Position numbers and translations under genes: made by a program. Positions 1-12,480 of a DNA stretch of 64,000 nt are shown here, one piece after another; position 1 is the first letter of the stretch, and every line of letters starts with the position of its first letter. A model generated the notes under the pieces. It saw only the letters and a program-made list of their open reading frames with translations. It was not told where the DNA came from and did not search any database. The stretch comes from Micropterus salmoides (lineage: Eukaryota; Chordata; Actinopteri; Centrarchiformes; Centrarchidae): positions 17,197,000 through 17,260,999 of the forward strand of contig NW_024040040.1 of assembly GCF_014851395.1 (NCBI RefSeq), read 5' to 3'.

Positions 1-48
1 AATGTATTGACAACAATTTTGCTGCTTTTCTCAGCTTTCTATCATTTT

Positions 49-300
49 TAGGGCTGGGCGGTATTTCGGTATATGAGGTATACCGAAATAATTTCAAAAG
101 AAATGTGAAATTAGACAATGCCGTTTATTCCGATATAGTTTGATGTTGAGTTAATTAATATGTTTCGCAAAGTCCTGCCAGCACTCCTCTCTCTCTCCCT
201 CACCGCGCAGCCCAGCCCACCCTATGTGTTTGCACATAGCCGTCTACTCACAAAGTCTCTAACAACATGGAGGGAGAGACTGCTGAAGTAAAAAACAACG
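49..300 (+). mobile_element. Decayed hAT-type transposon end (GGGCTGGGCGG terminus)
   Basis: Starts TAGGGCTGGGCGGTAT, followed by 'bright palindromic' GGTAT/ATACCG text typical of fish hAT (ZBED-like) element ends. A short frame starting at ATG 266 (M-E-G-E-T-A-E-V) resembles the start of BED-finger hAT transposases. It is cut off by another repeat at about 308. The assignment is by eye from family resemblance. Confidence 0.4.
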
Positions 301-307
301 GTTCAGT

Positions 308-466
308 CAGTGTTTCCCACACATACACTTTACTTCAGAGGGCCGCCCAGGTATATTAAAGGCCGCTCTGGGAGATTTTTACCATTTTCTGACATTTTAT
401 AGACCAAATGATTACTCAATTAATTGAAAAGATAATGGACAGATTGTTAGTAGCATTGCTGACTTT
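308..466 (+). mobile_element. hAT-like short repeat (CAGTGTTTCCC end, AATTAATTGA core)
   Basis: CAGTGTTTCCCACA is a common terminus of short non-autonomous hAT elements in teleosts. The downstream text at 392-466 (TTTTCTGACATTTTATAGAC, then tracts of ATTAATTGAAAAGATAAT) matches the abundant teleost 'ATTAATCGAGAAAATAAT' repeat family, which also recurs at 36950, 42290, 54045 and 55745. Confidence 0.4.
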
Positions 467-912
467 GTATGACATGCACACATTTTTACATTTCTTGGCA
501 TCAACCATGTCTTAAGCTTTTGAGAACACACCAAACATCATTGCTATGTTCATAAAAAAGGACACATTTTGCATAAACCTTGTTGTTTCCTGTGGTGCTA
601 CTTCTTCTCCCTCAATCTGAAAGCGATACTTTAAAAAGAAAACAATTTCTGTTTTTTTCCTTGTTTTATTTCTTTCTCTGCCTCCAATTTTGATTTGCAT
701 GGCAGGGATAAAATGATGATGGCATTGTCATGGATTTAAGGCTTCAAGAAATCCTCGCAGTTAGGTTAAAGTGTTTTGCATCAATCATGGTTCATGGAAA
801 AGGCACTCACACACCAACACACATACAAAAACAGTCACACATACTCTCTCTCACAGGTCTGTGTATCGTTAATCCTTTGTACAGAGCTGAGCAGATGTCC
901 CCCATTCATGTA

Positions 913-931
913 CCCCCCCCCCCCCCCCCCC
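913..931 (+). repeat. Poly-C tract
   Basis: Nineteen consecutive C, followed by a C-rich stretch to about 970. Prone to polymerase slippage and possible G-quadruplex formation on the minus strand. Confidence 0.9.
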
Positions 932-1840
932 TTCTCCTCCCAAGCCAACCCCCCCACCCCAACCCCCCATTAACACACAAACACGCATACAAACACACAC
1001 ACACCTGGCAGCAAGGTCAAGTTACAGCTGATACAGTGCTGCACAACACACACACACACACACACACACACACCATCATCATCGTCCATTGCATTGTTTA
1101 TTCACTGACTCACACAAACAGACACACACAGCATTGTTTTTTTGTCATTATGATATTGCTTCACACTGTTTACTCTGAGTCATGTTTGTGCGGTTTAGTG
1201 TGTATGTGTTTGAGATCATATGCTTTAGTTTGTGTGTGTGTGTGTGCGTCTGTAGAAAACAAGGTAGGCTGCAAAAACACAATGTATTATCTGCCCTAAA
1301 CACACACAGATAGTGACAGGTTGATATGAATGTTAACTAGGCGGTGGTGTTGTTGTCCGGTGACCTGACGGATCTGCTGCTCCATGAATGATGGATGACA
1401 ATACGACTCACCTCTCGCTTCAGCTACTGAACCAAAGTGAACGGTGTTGTGTCATTTTTTTTAACACATAGTCAGTGGATTTCTTTCAAAGTTTCTTTTT
1501 GTCAGGACATTTGTTTGAGGAACATAGAGAAACACAATAACACAAAAAACAATATCTCTGTCCTGAAGCTGCTCCTTCTCTCTTTTTCTTTATACTTTAT
1601 TCATTTGCTTTCTCTCTCTCTTTTCCTGATTGCTGATGCTACTCTCTCCCTCTTTCCCTGTTCTTCTTTCCAACCATATAGGGCCCCTGGGGTTTCTGTA
1701 TGTGTATGTGTGTGTGTGTATGTCTGTGTGCTAATTGACCTTGCAGGGGGTTCCATTGATTGCCTCATCTTCTCTGATAGATTATAGGGCTGTTAATGTG
1801 GTGGGGAAATGGCAGCGTGGTGGGGCACAGCTGTTGTCTC

Positions 1841-1853
1841 ACACACACACACG

Positions 1854-1892
<39 letters not shown>
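1841..1892 (+). repeat. (CA)n microsatellite
   Basis: 52-bp alternating AC with two G substitutions (ACGCACGC) near its left end. Confidence 0.95.
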
Positions 1893-1895
<3 letters not shown>

Positions 1896-2635
1896 CTGTG
1901 CCCATGCAACCAGGGCCTCCACAATTATTATTTTCCTTGTTGAGACAGTGGAGTAGACACCGGGGCTGCAGAGTCGGCGAGATGGCAGGAGTGAATGTGG
2001 GATTTGATCCAAAGCCAGCAGGTGCTCATATTTGCTTTTGCTTTGGGTGTAAAATGGCATGCCAAACAGAGGACTGGCTTTCTTTAATTGTATCTCCTAA
2101 TTTTCTGTGGTTCTGTTAAATGGTAGTGTTGTCGTCCTCCTTGCTTTTGCTGGAGCGGTCACTCCTCGCTCTGACATGCAGCCAATGTGCTATTTTTTAA
2201 AAAGAAAAAAATCCCACCATCTCTGGCACTAATCACTCTGTGTTTACAGTAAAACATACATCTCATACTTGCACTGGCTACCATGGATAGCTTTAAAAAA
2301 ATAATTAATGAATATTCAAGGGAAGGGAGCAAAGTTTCTTGTAGTTCTCCATCCATCTATCCATGTTGTATTCCTGCTTATTCTTTCCAGGTTTGAGGGC
2401 AGGGATGTAAGACAACTAGATACCTTTTTCCAAGATGTTTTTCAGACTCTCGGTCTCTCTGCATTGTTGGCAACTGGTCGAGCCCAGTTGAAAGGATGTG
2501 CATAAGACACTTGAGAAATGACAGAGTCATTTGAGGGTGACACTCAATGACACTCTGAAAATGTATTGATTGTAGGAAGTCTTTTTGGGTCAGTGTGCAC
2601 CACGTCAAAGCTCAGCACTGTTCCTGGAGGCTTGG

Positions 2636-2814
2636 TTGAGGGAGGCTAAAGCCTATCCCATCATGTGAGACAGGTAGCTAGTCTATCACTGAGGCCTTCG
2701 TAGTTCTGTTCTGAGCAGTTGGCAACAGTGTATGAATGTGTGTAAATGGGTGAATGTGACATGACAAAAGCGCTATGAGCAGAAAGGTGCTAGACAAGTA
2801 CAGACCATTTACCA
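2636..2814 (+). mobile_element. Teleost interspersed repeat fragment
   Basis: Contains GGCTAAAGCCTATCCCATCA ... AGTCTATCAC and then TGAATGTGTGTAAATGGGTG ... AAAAGCGCTATGAG ... AAGTACAGACCATTTACC. Both phrases are hallmarks of very common dispersed repeats in teleost genomes (the second being the 'GCGCTATATAAGTACAGTCCATTTACC' tail). It is degenerate and no target duplication is visible. Confidence 0.55.
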
Positions 2815-3459
2815 TAACTGTGCTACCAGCAGCATTTACTCAGACAACAAAATCTGGTCAACAGCCAGTATATGTTTGCGGCCCTGACCAACAGGGGCCT
2901 GTGTCTGGTAAAATGAGCAGCACATTTTCTTCCTGGTCATACTTCCGATAAACAGAGAAACTGGCACCTCAAAACACAAAAAGAATCACTATACTATACC
3001 CTCAGTTTTTTAAACATTTGACACTTTAGGAGACCACCAAATTCACTGACAATAGAAGAAGTGGATATTGAGTGATTACTGCTAATAACAGAGGAGCATA
3101 TTTAGGTTGTTAGATGCCAGTTGGAAGTTTGGAGACACCACATTTCCTCACCCGTTAGGTCTAAATGCAGAACTCAAGTGCCAAACTGCTTTAGAGGGCC
3201 TACATCCAGCGTTCTTTGCGGCATATAATAATTGTGATTGTTGCTGTGGTACAGCTAACAAAACACAATTTCATTCCAAAATATAACATGTTAACCAATG
3301 GTACAAATGAAGCTGTAAATAATGTGCACTGAATGAAAGTAAATAGAACATTTTAAGGGGGTTTACTTGGATGTCAGGTCCCACTAAAACATCACTCTGC
3401 TGTTCCTCAAAAGCTCTTGACACAACTGCTTGGTGGCTCCTTAACATGTTATTATTCAG

Positions 3460-3567
3460 ATTCAGGAGGGCTTGTCTCCCAACCACCTGAAGAAGGCCAA
3501 GCTGATGTTCTTCTATACACGCTACCCTTCCTCCAACATGCTCAAAATGTTCTTCTCCGACGTGAAG
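3460..3567 (+). CDS. prox1: prox1-family coding exon: start of the homeo-Prospero domain
   Basis: Internal coding exon of 36 codons beginning I-Q-E-G-L-S-P-N-H-L and ending F-S-D-V-K. The segment HLKKAKLMFFYTRYPSSNML is the first helix region of the atypical homeodomain of PROX1/Prospero, a nuclear DNA-binding transcription factor needed for lymphatic, lens, liver and retinal development in vertebrates. The splice acceptor is taken as the AG at 3458-3459; an alternative AG at 3464-3465 would shorten the exon by two codons. An in-frame TAA at 3442-3444 shows that the reading frame must begin by splicing. The donor is AAG|GTAGGA at 3567/3568, phase 0. The last residues read LKMFFSDVK where mammalian PROX1, as I recall it, has LKTYFSDVK, so this copy is slightly divergent. 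The preceding exon lies outside the window. The family assignment is firm; which teleost paralogue (prox1a, prox1b or prox3) is not settled. Confidence 0.93.
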
Positions 3568-4657
3568 GTAGGATTTTGCCCTGTCTTTTCCTTCTTCTCC
3601 TTGTTTCTCTTCTATTTATTCTCTTTTATGAACCTCTTATCATGGTTCTCTCCTAATTCTGTTTTTCTGTTTCATGCTGTCATAGTGAAGTCTCTCATCT
3701 GTCTTTTTTCATCTGACTTTACTGATTTATTTGTTTCCTGCTCTAGAGATTGTAAGTCAATTTAGTCTGTGACTGATAAGCTAAAGCTACATTATTATTT
3801 ATTGGAAACACTCAGGAGTTTGCTCAAGTTGCTCTTGGATTAAAAAAACAAACAAAAAACAGATCGATGGGAATTCAATGGCATCTCTAGAATCACATCT
3901 CAAAAATCACATCCGTGTATTTTTCAGTGACAGATGGGGCAGATGAGCTGTTGTAAACAGGTATGCGTCTTTGCGTGTAGCGTTTGGTTTTTAGATTTGG
4001 TTACAGTTACATGTGTGTGTGCCTGTATGTGTGTGTGAGACCCTATAGCACAGATGGGTGATCCAGTCTGTCACGTCTTTGTAGCATAATTAGAGTTTCT
4101 GGCCTTAATCTGCATGGGTTTGGAGAGGGGGGTGTTAACGCCCACTTTCTCTCTCAAACACATACTGCACCCCCCCCAGCACCCACACACACCCTGACCT
4201 CAACCTCCGTCCTTTCACTCAAACACCCACACATACACTTTCACTCTCACTAACATAAAATGAGACATTAACTTTTCTTTCAACACAGAAACAATAAAAT
4301 AATAATAATAATAATAATCACGGCATTAGCGCTCATTTGACAGGTGACAGGATGCATAGATGGAAAGAAAGATAAAAAGAATAGAAAAAGGAAAGAAAGT
4401 ATATAAAATCAGTAAGAAAAATGAACAGAGTGAGTGTCAAGGCAATAAAAATGAGTTTGTGCAAGCGTTGGGAGGGGGTTTGAGAAAATGACAGAGGGAG
4501 TGAGGGGAGGGGAGGACAAACAAATGAAAGGGATGACAGCAGAACAACAGCTTTAAAACAAAGGCGCTGATTGTTTTGTGTTTACAGGCTGCTACATGTT
4601 TTGCAAAGGAGCATACGGCTCCTCTATGGATTCAGGACACTGTTTTCAAATGAGCAG

Positions 4658-4658
<1 letters not shown>

Positions 4659-4703
<45 letters not shown>

Positions 4704-4707
4704 ACAC
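4659..4707 (+). repeat. (CA)n microsatellite
   Basis: 49-bp CA tract with one T interruption near the right end, just left of the RFX-like motif cluster. Confidence 0.95.
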
Positions 4708-4772
4708 TCCAGCTGCCCTTTGGCTCATATCTGTGGTGACCACTTCCTCGTGGCGGTGCCACATCCTCAATG

Positions 4773-4836
4773 GCTGCCATGGCAACAAGGGTCGCTGGGA
4801 CACCGGGTTGCTAGGCAAACACGAGGTTGCTAGGCC
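4773..4836 (+). promoter_or_regulatory. Cluster of RFX X-box-like motifs
   Basis: GCTGCCATGGCAAC (4773-4786) is a near-perfect palindromic X-box. GTTGCTAGGCAAAC (4807-4820) is a second, and GTTGCTAGGCC (4826-4836) a half site. RFX factors bind GTNRCC-N(0-3)-RGYAAC. Three such matches in 64 bp inside an otherwise AT-rich intron is unusual. Function is inferred only. Confidence 0.4.
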
Positions 4837-6512
4837 TACCTGCCCCGAGTACGTGTGAGTCTGATTGGTCGTTAAGTGGGAGTCCATTAAGTGATAAAAA
4901 TGGGTATCATGGTATCCAGTTATACCTCTGTTTAGTGTTACTCAGACAGTAAAGGTGGAAAATGCTGCATTTTTCGACCAATTATCAAAACTCATGCTTT
5001 AAAACTTTTTCATCTCTCCAAAAAGTCCAATTATGTTATTGTAATTTAAGTGAGAATGTTGGGAATATTTTATTCAGGCTAACAAATGACACTAAAAATC
5101 CTAAAAATGTTAAATGAAGTAATGAAATAAAACTAAAATAAGTGAAATCTGAAATTAACTTTAAATGTACACCATAAAAATGATTTTTATGATTGATTTT
5201 AAACACTGCATCTTCTTCAAGCTAAATATGAAAAAGCTAACAGGTTGTGCAGTGACATATTCACAGCAAGCTTTAAACTGCATTTGACTTTTTGTCACAG
5301 CTGCTCCAAGGTGGTTGTAGATATGCTGCCAGTCAAATGTGCTAGCTTTAGTTTTTCTGAAAATCTCTGGGCAGGAGAGAGCGTAATTAAACAGATACCT
5401 AAGAACTTGTGAATATCAAGATTATTAGTGATGAGATACACCAGCTAATGAGCTATAACAAGATTTACCAGTCACCAGTCTCACTTCATTTTAACCTTCA
5501 GATTTGGGAAAAGAAAACAGTTTAAAACTGTTATGTGCCGACATTGATCATTTTCCATAATCGGCTTACTTATCATGTCTAAGTCATACTTTCAATTATC
5601 TGAGTAAATATGCTTAACATTTATTTGGCCATATAAACTGTGGCTTTGGGGTTTAATTTGGAAAATGAATAAATTAGGACTAATGAGTTAATGCATAGGT
5701 TCAGTGTATGAGTTTATCTTTTGAGATTGATATTAGCTTTTAAAACTAATCTAGTCCCCAATCTGTGGGTTTACCTCCAAACTGATATTCAATTAATTAA
5801 TCTCTTCATCTAAACAAACATGGATTTAGATTAAGAGATATTCACAGTGCTTTGGCATGCCACTTTGCTCAGCAGATGGACAGTATTACAGGCTCGATCT
5901 GTAACGAAGTCAGAACCAAACAGTGGGATTTATCAGAATCTATTTTTCTAGTGGAATGTATTGTCCAAGCTTTAAGGACTGACAGCATGCTTTGTGACAG
6001 CTAAACATGAGGTTTTTATTTTATAGACAAAGAAAACCAGATGTTAATTGTGGTTAATTTGTTTTGTACATGTTTTCCTCTAGTCACATTTACAGTGACA
6101 ATGCCTCTTTAATGTTATAATCCTTAAGATCTCAGTCCTGGGTGATGGCAACAACCAGGTTTGTATTAGCAGTGACTTATTATTACTTACTCTGATGTGG
6201 AGTTATGAGAGCGAACAGGAAAGAGTGAGGCTGATATCAATTAGATACAATTAAAAACAGTACTGCCAAATTACATACATGAATAATTTCCTGTGAATCC
6301 CTCGTGTGTAAGTAGACAGTCTGAATCCAGCATCCACCGCTAACAATGAAAACTACCAAATAGAGAGGTAATTGCTTAATTTATATACAAACAGAATCAA
6401 AAATAGGATGTGATTCCATGATAGCATTAAGGATTATAATATTAAGGATAAGACTGACAAAAATATTCTATATATTTGTTACAGTATACAAATCCTGTGA
6501 CAAGACCAAAAC

Positions 6513-7294
6513 TAGGGCTGCACAATTTAGAGAAAAAGTCATGTTGCAATTATTGTGGACAATATTGCAATTTGATTAAAATGGAACAAATGGTGCTATG
6601 AGTCTACTTGCTTAATTATCAAGGAAAATGCACAAAATACTGACGTTTTGAAATGTGTATTTTACCACTAGTTGAATATTAAATCCAATTACAGCTGTTT
6701 CATTTGTGCAAGAAGGAAAGGCTCTACATTGATCTCTATTTTGTTAATGTTAAGTACTAACTCTTCAATATAATATTGTTCAACATTTGAAAGTTTTCTG
6801 TAGTATGTGAAACTTTTTTGATGTCCAGCCCCAGGCTGTTAATTGGTCGACGAGACTTTATGAAAAGTTGAACATGTTGAACAAAAGGCCCAAACCCAAA
6901 CCTTCCTTTTCTTCTCCCTTTTCTTCTGTCTTACCGCTTCAGCTGCCGAAGACACATCTCTGTCTCTGTCACAGAGTGGCCGGCCCACCGGTATTTCTCC
7001 CGGTATTCCGGTGTCCAGTCCGACTATGTTTTACGAGGGGGCGGGGAGGGGGGGTTACGGTAGGTTGTTGTCTTTAACGTTACTCACACACAGCTCATAA
7101 ATTATTTGTCTGGTTCGCACGTATTTGTTTTTAGGGGCACGTGTGAGAGCCCGGTGTGGGCGTGGATAGTGAGCAGACTGCATAGCAAACAAAGACTCGT
7201 TTCACACAAACTTTTTATTCCCTTTTTTGTATTTATGTAATCGCACATGATGACATCAGGATTGCAATTGCGATTAGATTAATCGTGCAGTCCT
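6513..7294 (+). mobile_element. Non-autonomous hAT-type element with inverted ends
   Basis: The left end TAGGGCTGCACAATTTA and the right end GATTAATCGTGCAGTCCTA are imperfect inverted copies (AGGRCTGCACRATT). They belong to the fish family whose termini read AGGGCTGCACGATTAATCG. The interior has no long frame, is GC-rich at 6900-7060, and the rest is AT-rich. I could not find a convincing 8-bp target duplication. Confidence 0.6.
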
Positions 7295-7827
7295 AACCTC
7301 TTAAAACTTTATACTTTTCCTAGCGTATATGTGGCATTCTGCCCAAAGCCAAGTTCAAGAGACTGGGTTACAAAATGGGTCACAAATGTCAAGTTGTTTT
7401 TTAAGTCTAACTAGTGTCCTAAAACAGCTGGACACTGTAGTTTTCAACAAATGTTACTTAAACAGAAGTAAATGGTGCATTTTTGGTGGGACTATTTTCA
7501 GATGTGGATTAATATACATTCAGTGCTTTAGTGAGTATTAACAGCTCAAAATAAACTACAGTGTTTGTTTATGGTAATGAAGGAGCCTGTCACCCAGTGC
7601 AAGGTGTTTTGACAACTATGGAGGTCTAAGAAACAGATGAATAAGATATATCAGCCTTTGGATACACAGACAATAGAGGAGCAAGTCATTGTTGGCTATT
7701 CGTGGGATTTGTTGACAATAAGAAGAATACATTAACAGTCTTATCTATTAAGAAAATTATGGTTTCTTTATGCAAATAATGATTTATAATCAAATGTTTT
7801 AATTGACTCGTAATCCCACTTAATCCA

Positions 7828-7828
<1 letters not shown>

Positions 7829-7859
<31 letters not shown>
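7829..7859 (+). repeat. (TA)n microsatellite
   Basis: 31-bp perfect TA tract, likely cruciform-prone and length-variable. Confidence 0.95.
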
Positions 7860-7863
<4 letters not shown>

Positions 7864-8139
7864 GGGAGGAACTCTGCAGATATTATTTCGCTTAATAAAG
7901 AAATGATTCATGGATAATCCTATTTGTAATGAGCCAGGTTGTTCTTTTCAAGGCTTCAGTATGTGTGTATGTGCGTGTGTGTGTGGAGGATGGAGTAAGA
8001 GAAAGCACCATGTTGCTGTCTGTCTATGTATTTGTGTGTCCTGTTTCATTGTCCCATTGCATTCATTACCCCCCATCATTACCATATATCCTAAATCCGG
8101 GTCAATGTATCTTTCTCTCACCCTCTCTCTCACTCCTAC

Positions 8140-8622
8140 TCCTCCCTCCTCCTTCCCAGGGAACAATAAGTAGCATGTGTTAGGAGGATCAGGCAGATTC
8201 ACTGTAAGGGAATTAGGGCCCAGAATGGCTTCCCCTAATTGGACTTGAATGGACTTTGACTATGAGAAACTGGATCTTATAGATGAGCTTCTTATGCACA
8301 ATGGTCGCCTCGCTCAGTGTGGGAAGTGGGTTGAGCTGACAACTGTTTTAGGCACAGATGAACAAGCACGCACATAAACACACACGGGATCTTAATTGCG
8401 TAGTGGAAGCTCTTGCCTTCTGACCAGACAGTCGTGTGTGTTAGCATGCGGCGCAGAGGTTGCTGTCGTCTCGTCTTGAGAGAGTCAGTGAGAGTAATTA
8501 AGACCTCGTTAAGACTGGAGGAGTTAGGATTAATTAGACGCTTGCTGGCTCAGGGAGCTCCTTCTGACTCACACACACTCACTCACAAGTTCCCTGGCAG
8601 CTGAGGGTTTTTACATATGCTC

Positions 8623-8658
<36 letters not shown>

Positions 8659-8860
8659 ACTGAACACGAAGCAGCAATACGTTTATCAGCGAGAGCCCTG
8701 AAGACGCTTGCCTTGAGAGGCTAAAATGACATCCCGATGCCGCCTTCTCAGCAGGAATCAATTAGCGCCCAACCCGCCTCTCGCTCGTCTTGTCAATTAG
8801 AGCTACACAGCCAATTTGGCAGCGTCAGGACATGAACCAGCAACAGCTTGTCTATTGATA
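8140..8860. promoter_or_regulatory. Candidate conserved non-coding block in the prox1 intron
   Basis: High-complexity, non-repetitive sequence with many homeodomain-type cores: CCTAATTGG (about 8236), GTAATTAAGACC and GGATTAATTAGACG (8494-8540), ATCAATTAGCGCC (8758) and TGTCAATTAGAGC (8791). It is broken only by a CA tract at 8625-8653. It has no coding frame. Composition contrasts with the surrounding simple repeats and AT-rich text. Enhancer identity is inference and needs cross-species alignment. Confidence 0.4.
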
Positions 8861-11097
8861 CCGATATAACTGAACTTCAGTGATTACAGTGTTTAAATAT
8901 TAATACCTGTCCCAAGTTTTACAATGTCTTTAATGAACTGTGAAGACTGTGGAGGCAGAGATCTGTAGCATGAGTGTAGCCTTATTCTTGTTATTTAGGA
9001 TGTATTTAAATGAAAAATGCTAAAACAAAGATTTCTGAATTGCTCACAATTTATATAAATAAACAAAATAAATAGTTTAGCTAAATAGGAAGGACAGTCA
9101 AAGTCAAATCATGGCTATTCACACCATGTGGAGGGAAGGGTTAGACTAAGGCCAGTGGGTCCAAAAAGGCCAAATTTAAGGTAAATTTAGTTATAATCCT
9201 TAACATTTAGCACAACGTAATACAATGCCATCGAAGGGAATTCTGAAATCTGAGCTCAAATCTGAAAACGATCGATTGAAAACCCAATATAACCAAGCGT
9301 CAGTGGCCTATAGCTAGTTTCTATGCCAAACGTTTGGCACTGCTTTGTCAACAATTCTGGAAGACTTTTTCCAGTAGCAATATACAAAACCAAAGACTTA
9401 GAGTTCTGCGTGACTATAAATTAGAGGTTTTGTTATTATGCCTGAAGTTGCCTCATAAATGCCACACACACAAACAACTTTCCTGCAGTCTATACTGTCT
9501 AGTAAAGCAGAAAAGCCCCAAAACATGATTTGAAAAAGTTACTACAACAGCTATTCTTCCAGGTTCCACAGGAAACCTTCATGGTACAACTCGTAGAATT
9601 ATGTCGATTGTGCACATTCACACTGTCCTCTATAAAATGTGCCGAGCAACGACGAATCTGGTTGAAGTGGGCAGATTCTTAAAGGATGCGTGTGTTTGCC
9701 CTCCCAACATGGCCTGGGGGGTGGGGGGACTGACAACAACCGCCATCAAGGGAAGGAGAGAGGGAGTGAGGCACCCTGACACTTTCTGTGACATTCTCTC
9801 TTTCCCCCTTTTCGTTGTAAACAGAAAATGGCATTCCTCAAGCTCAGCATTTTGCCCCCCCCCCCTTTCTGTCTTTTGTCTCTCTTGTTTTTTTTGGTTT
9901 GCGCTGATTGTGATGAGCTGGGTGTCGCAGCAGTGGTTGGGTGGGAGGGCAGCCGGTGGGATGACTGGGTGTATGCATGTGTGTTTGTGTCTTATCTACA
10001 TGTGAAGTCATTCTTTTGAAGGAAAATTACCAGGTTGAGAAAACACACTTGACAGTTACCGATTTTGGCTATACACCTGCACTCAAACAGTGATATTCTG
10101 CATTGCATTAATTTCATGGGGAGGAAAGAGAGACTTTGACACGTATTTTGTTGTAAACCATAGATGGAAAAAAGAACTTCTGTGCACTTCTGGTGTTATA
10201 CCTTCTAAGGAAAACTGTATCTGTCTGTCATCAGCAGTCTGATATAGACAATTTTGACATTAGTGCTGTTAATGTATTTAAAATATTTTTAGTTTTGAAA
10301 CCCTCCTTGCAGTTTGAGTCTCTGCACATACAGTAGTATAGAATCACATCAATACATAAGACCTAAACACATGAGACCAGGTTGTACAGTAATGCTGACT
10401 GCAGTTGTTTATCTGGCCGGAGCATTCAGTGTGGCATAGGCCGCCATCAAAAAAAGCCAAAGCATGTAAAACTGCTCACAGGACAAGGGGACTTTTAAAA
10501 CATTTAACAAAACATTTAATTGAAATGTCCCAGATCCCAGAAAAGCTCATTTTATACACATGACATTGTCTTAAAAAAACTAATAAAGTGGTTAACTGTT
10601 TGGTTTTATAAATACCAAAGTAGTGGAAAATGTCCACCCAAGTGTTGTTTTTTGACCGACTTGCTCTCTAAAACCCAAAGACTTGTTTTTCATAAATTTA
10701 TAAAACTAAGAAAACCAGCAAATATTCACAACCGAGAAGCTGGAGCCACTGAATTTTTTATATTTTTTGTCAGCTATCGAATCCGTACCTTTGGTAAATC
10801 ATCTCTATGTATGTATAAAGTTGTATAATTTATAATCCTTTACTTGTACAAGGGCAAATGTTGCAGAGCTTGTGTATTTGTGTCAGTGTATTATTTTTTG
10901 TACATTTGTGTGTCAGAGGTTGTCACTGACACAATCGTCTTTTTGTGATTTTAGAAGGACAGATGACATCGCCTTGTGTGTGTTTGTTTATGCATTAATT
11001 GCCGAGTTATTACGTTCATTCCATAACTCTTTTGTGGGTCAACCCCCCACCCAACACACACTGCTTTGTAAACCCACCTCCCTTTCCTTCTGCTGCA

Positions 11098-11098
<1 letters not shown>

Positions 11099-11146
<48 letters not shown>
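11099..11146 (+). repeat. (CA)n microsatellite
   Basis: 48-bp perfect AC tract. A 23-bp (TC)n tract lies at 11274-11296. Confidence 0.95.
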
Positions 11147-11149
<3 letters not shown>

Positions 11150-11999
11150 CCCAATTATGCTCCATTATGTCACCCCCTCTGACAGCTCCTGAAAAAATAT
11201 CTCTTTCCCTCTGTCATCGTCTGCTCATCTCTCTCACTGCATTCGCTTTTCCATGCTACCTCCCTCCATTCATCTCTCTCTCTCTCTCTCTCTCTCATCC
11301 CTTGTTCCTGTGAGACAATGTCTTGTAACAATACCGAGCTTAATCTCCGTATCAAAGCCGTTTTTCCCCTTCACTGAACACACACAAACACACACATACA
11401 CTTTCACTGTGCTTTTTTTTCTGTCCGTATTTTTGTTTTTTATGGAAAAAATTATATTAAGTGCTAATGAAAAATGTTATCTTCTGTTGCCTCTGTCATT
11501 TCCTCCTTCATCCCTCCTCTACATCTCATTAATACATCACTTACGAGGTGACAGATACATGGAATTTGGCTATTCAAAAGTCGCAACTACAAAAAAATCA
11601 AACAACATTTTATCAGTATGCGTATCCTGCATTAAGTACCATTGTTTTTGTACTTGTGGTGTGATCCAACATGTTTCACATCACTTATAGTTGGGATATG
11701 CAAACAAGTGAAAATATTGCATTATGCTGAATTTTTTAACATGACTTTTGGTAGACATTTTTACAGTGTACTGTTAACTTAAGGCCTGCAGGACAGGAAC
11801 AGTGTTTGAAGAGAGATGTTTAATGTTAGTTCAGCTCAGTCTGAAAGCCCATGATGGCATAATAATAGGATAATATTTGGGTCATTCTTGTTTGATTAGG
11901 AAGGTTTCTTTTTTTTCTCCAATGAGGACCCCCAGGTGTAGACAGTGTTTTAGTGGCTAATGAGGTAGATAAAATAAATTGAAATATCTTAGATAATTT

Positions 12000-12002
<3 letters not shown>

Positions 12003-12053
<51 letters not shown>
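12003..12053 (+). repeat. (GT)n microsatellite
   Basis: 51-bp perfect TG tract. Confidence 0.95.
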
Positions 12054-12054
<1 letters not shown>

Positions 12055-12375
12055 AGTTAAAGTTAAATGCATTTACACACTTGCATTGTGTACAAACAGT
12101 GACACACACAAGAAAACACAAGTAAATTACAACTATTTCCCCCTGTTTAGATTGCCTATTACATTTTTGAATGATAATCTCATTATGTTGGAAATAACTG
12201 AAACTTACTGATTCACCCAAGTAGTAAGCAAACTTTATTGAGTGAGATTATGCTGCTGTAAACAAGCATTTGACATTGAAGAAATAACCTTAAAAAGATA
12301 TAGTAAAAGCAGAGATCTTACTTTTAGAGAAAGGACTCCAGGTTTGGCTGCCAATTTCCTCTCTGTGACCTGTGT

Positions 12376-12480
12376 TTAAAGCTGCTTGTTTGATTCATTT
12401 GAAAGTATACAAAGCACTTTGTAACTTGTTTTTGGAAAGTGCTCTACAAATAAAAATTATTATTATTATTATTATTATTA
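12376..12480 (+). mobile_element. L2-type LINE 3' tail with (ATT)n terminus
   Basis: ACAAAGCACTTTGTAACTTG, then AAAGTGCTCTACAAATAAA and a (TTA)n tail at about 12457-12480. This is the standard 3' end of teleost L2/CR1-like elements, which end in a short tandem repeat. It is 5'-truncated, as most copies are. Confidence 0.65.

Larger units (their letters stand above)
1..3459 (+). other. 3' part of an upstream prox1 intron
   Basis: No exon is seen in this stretch. It ends at the acceptor of the 3460 exon. It contains hAT-like repeat ends (about 49-470), poly-C at 913-931, CA/GT runs (1046-1073, 1841-1892), a CT-rich patch near 1570-1670 and a teleost dispersed repeat at 2636-2814. The stretches 480-900, 1080-1800, 1900-2630 and 2820-3450 hold nothing else I can name. 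The large N-terminal exon expected for a prox gene was looked for here and not found. Confidence 0.7.

Noticed and set aside
730..1299. Long frame of 189 codons
   Set aside because: Made of CA/GT repeat and poly-C translation (His-Thr and Pro runs); no family resemblance.
1..3459. Searched for the large N-terminal prox1 exon
   Set aside because: No matching coding text; that exon must lie to the left of the window.
9601..10005. 134-codon frame
   Set aside because: No splice or family support; composition changes along its length and it ends in GT-rich text.
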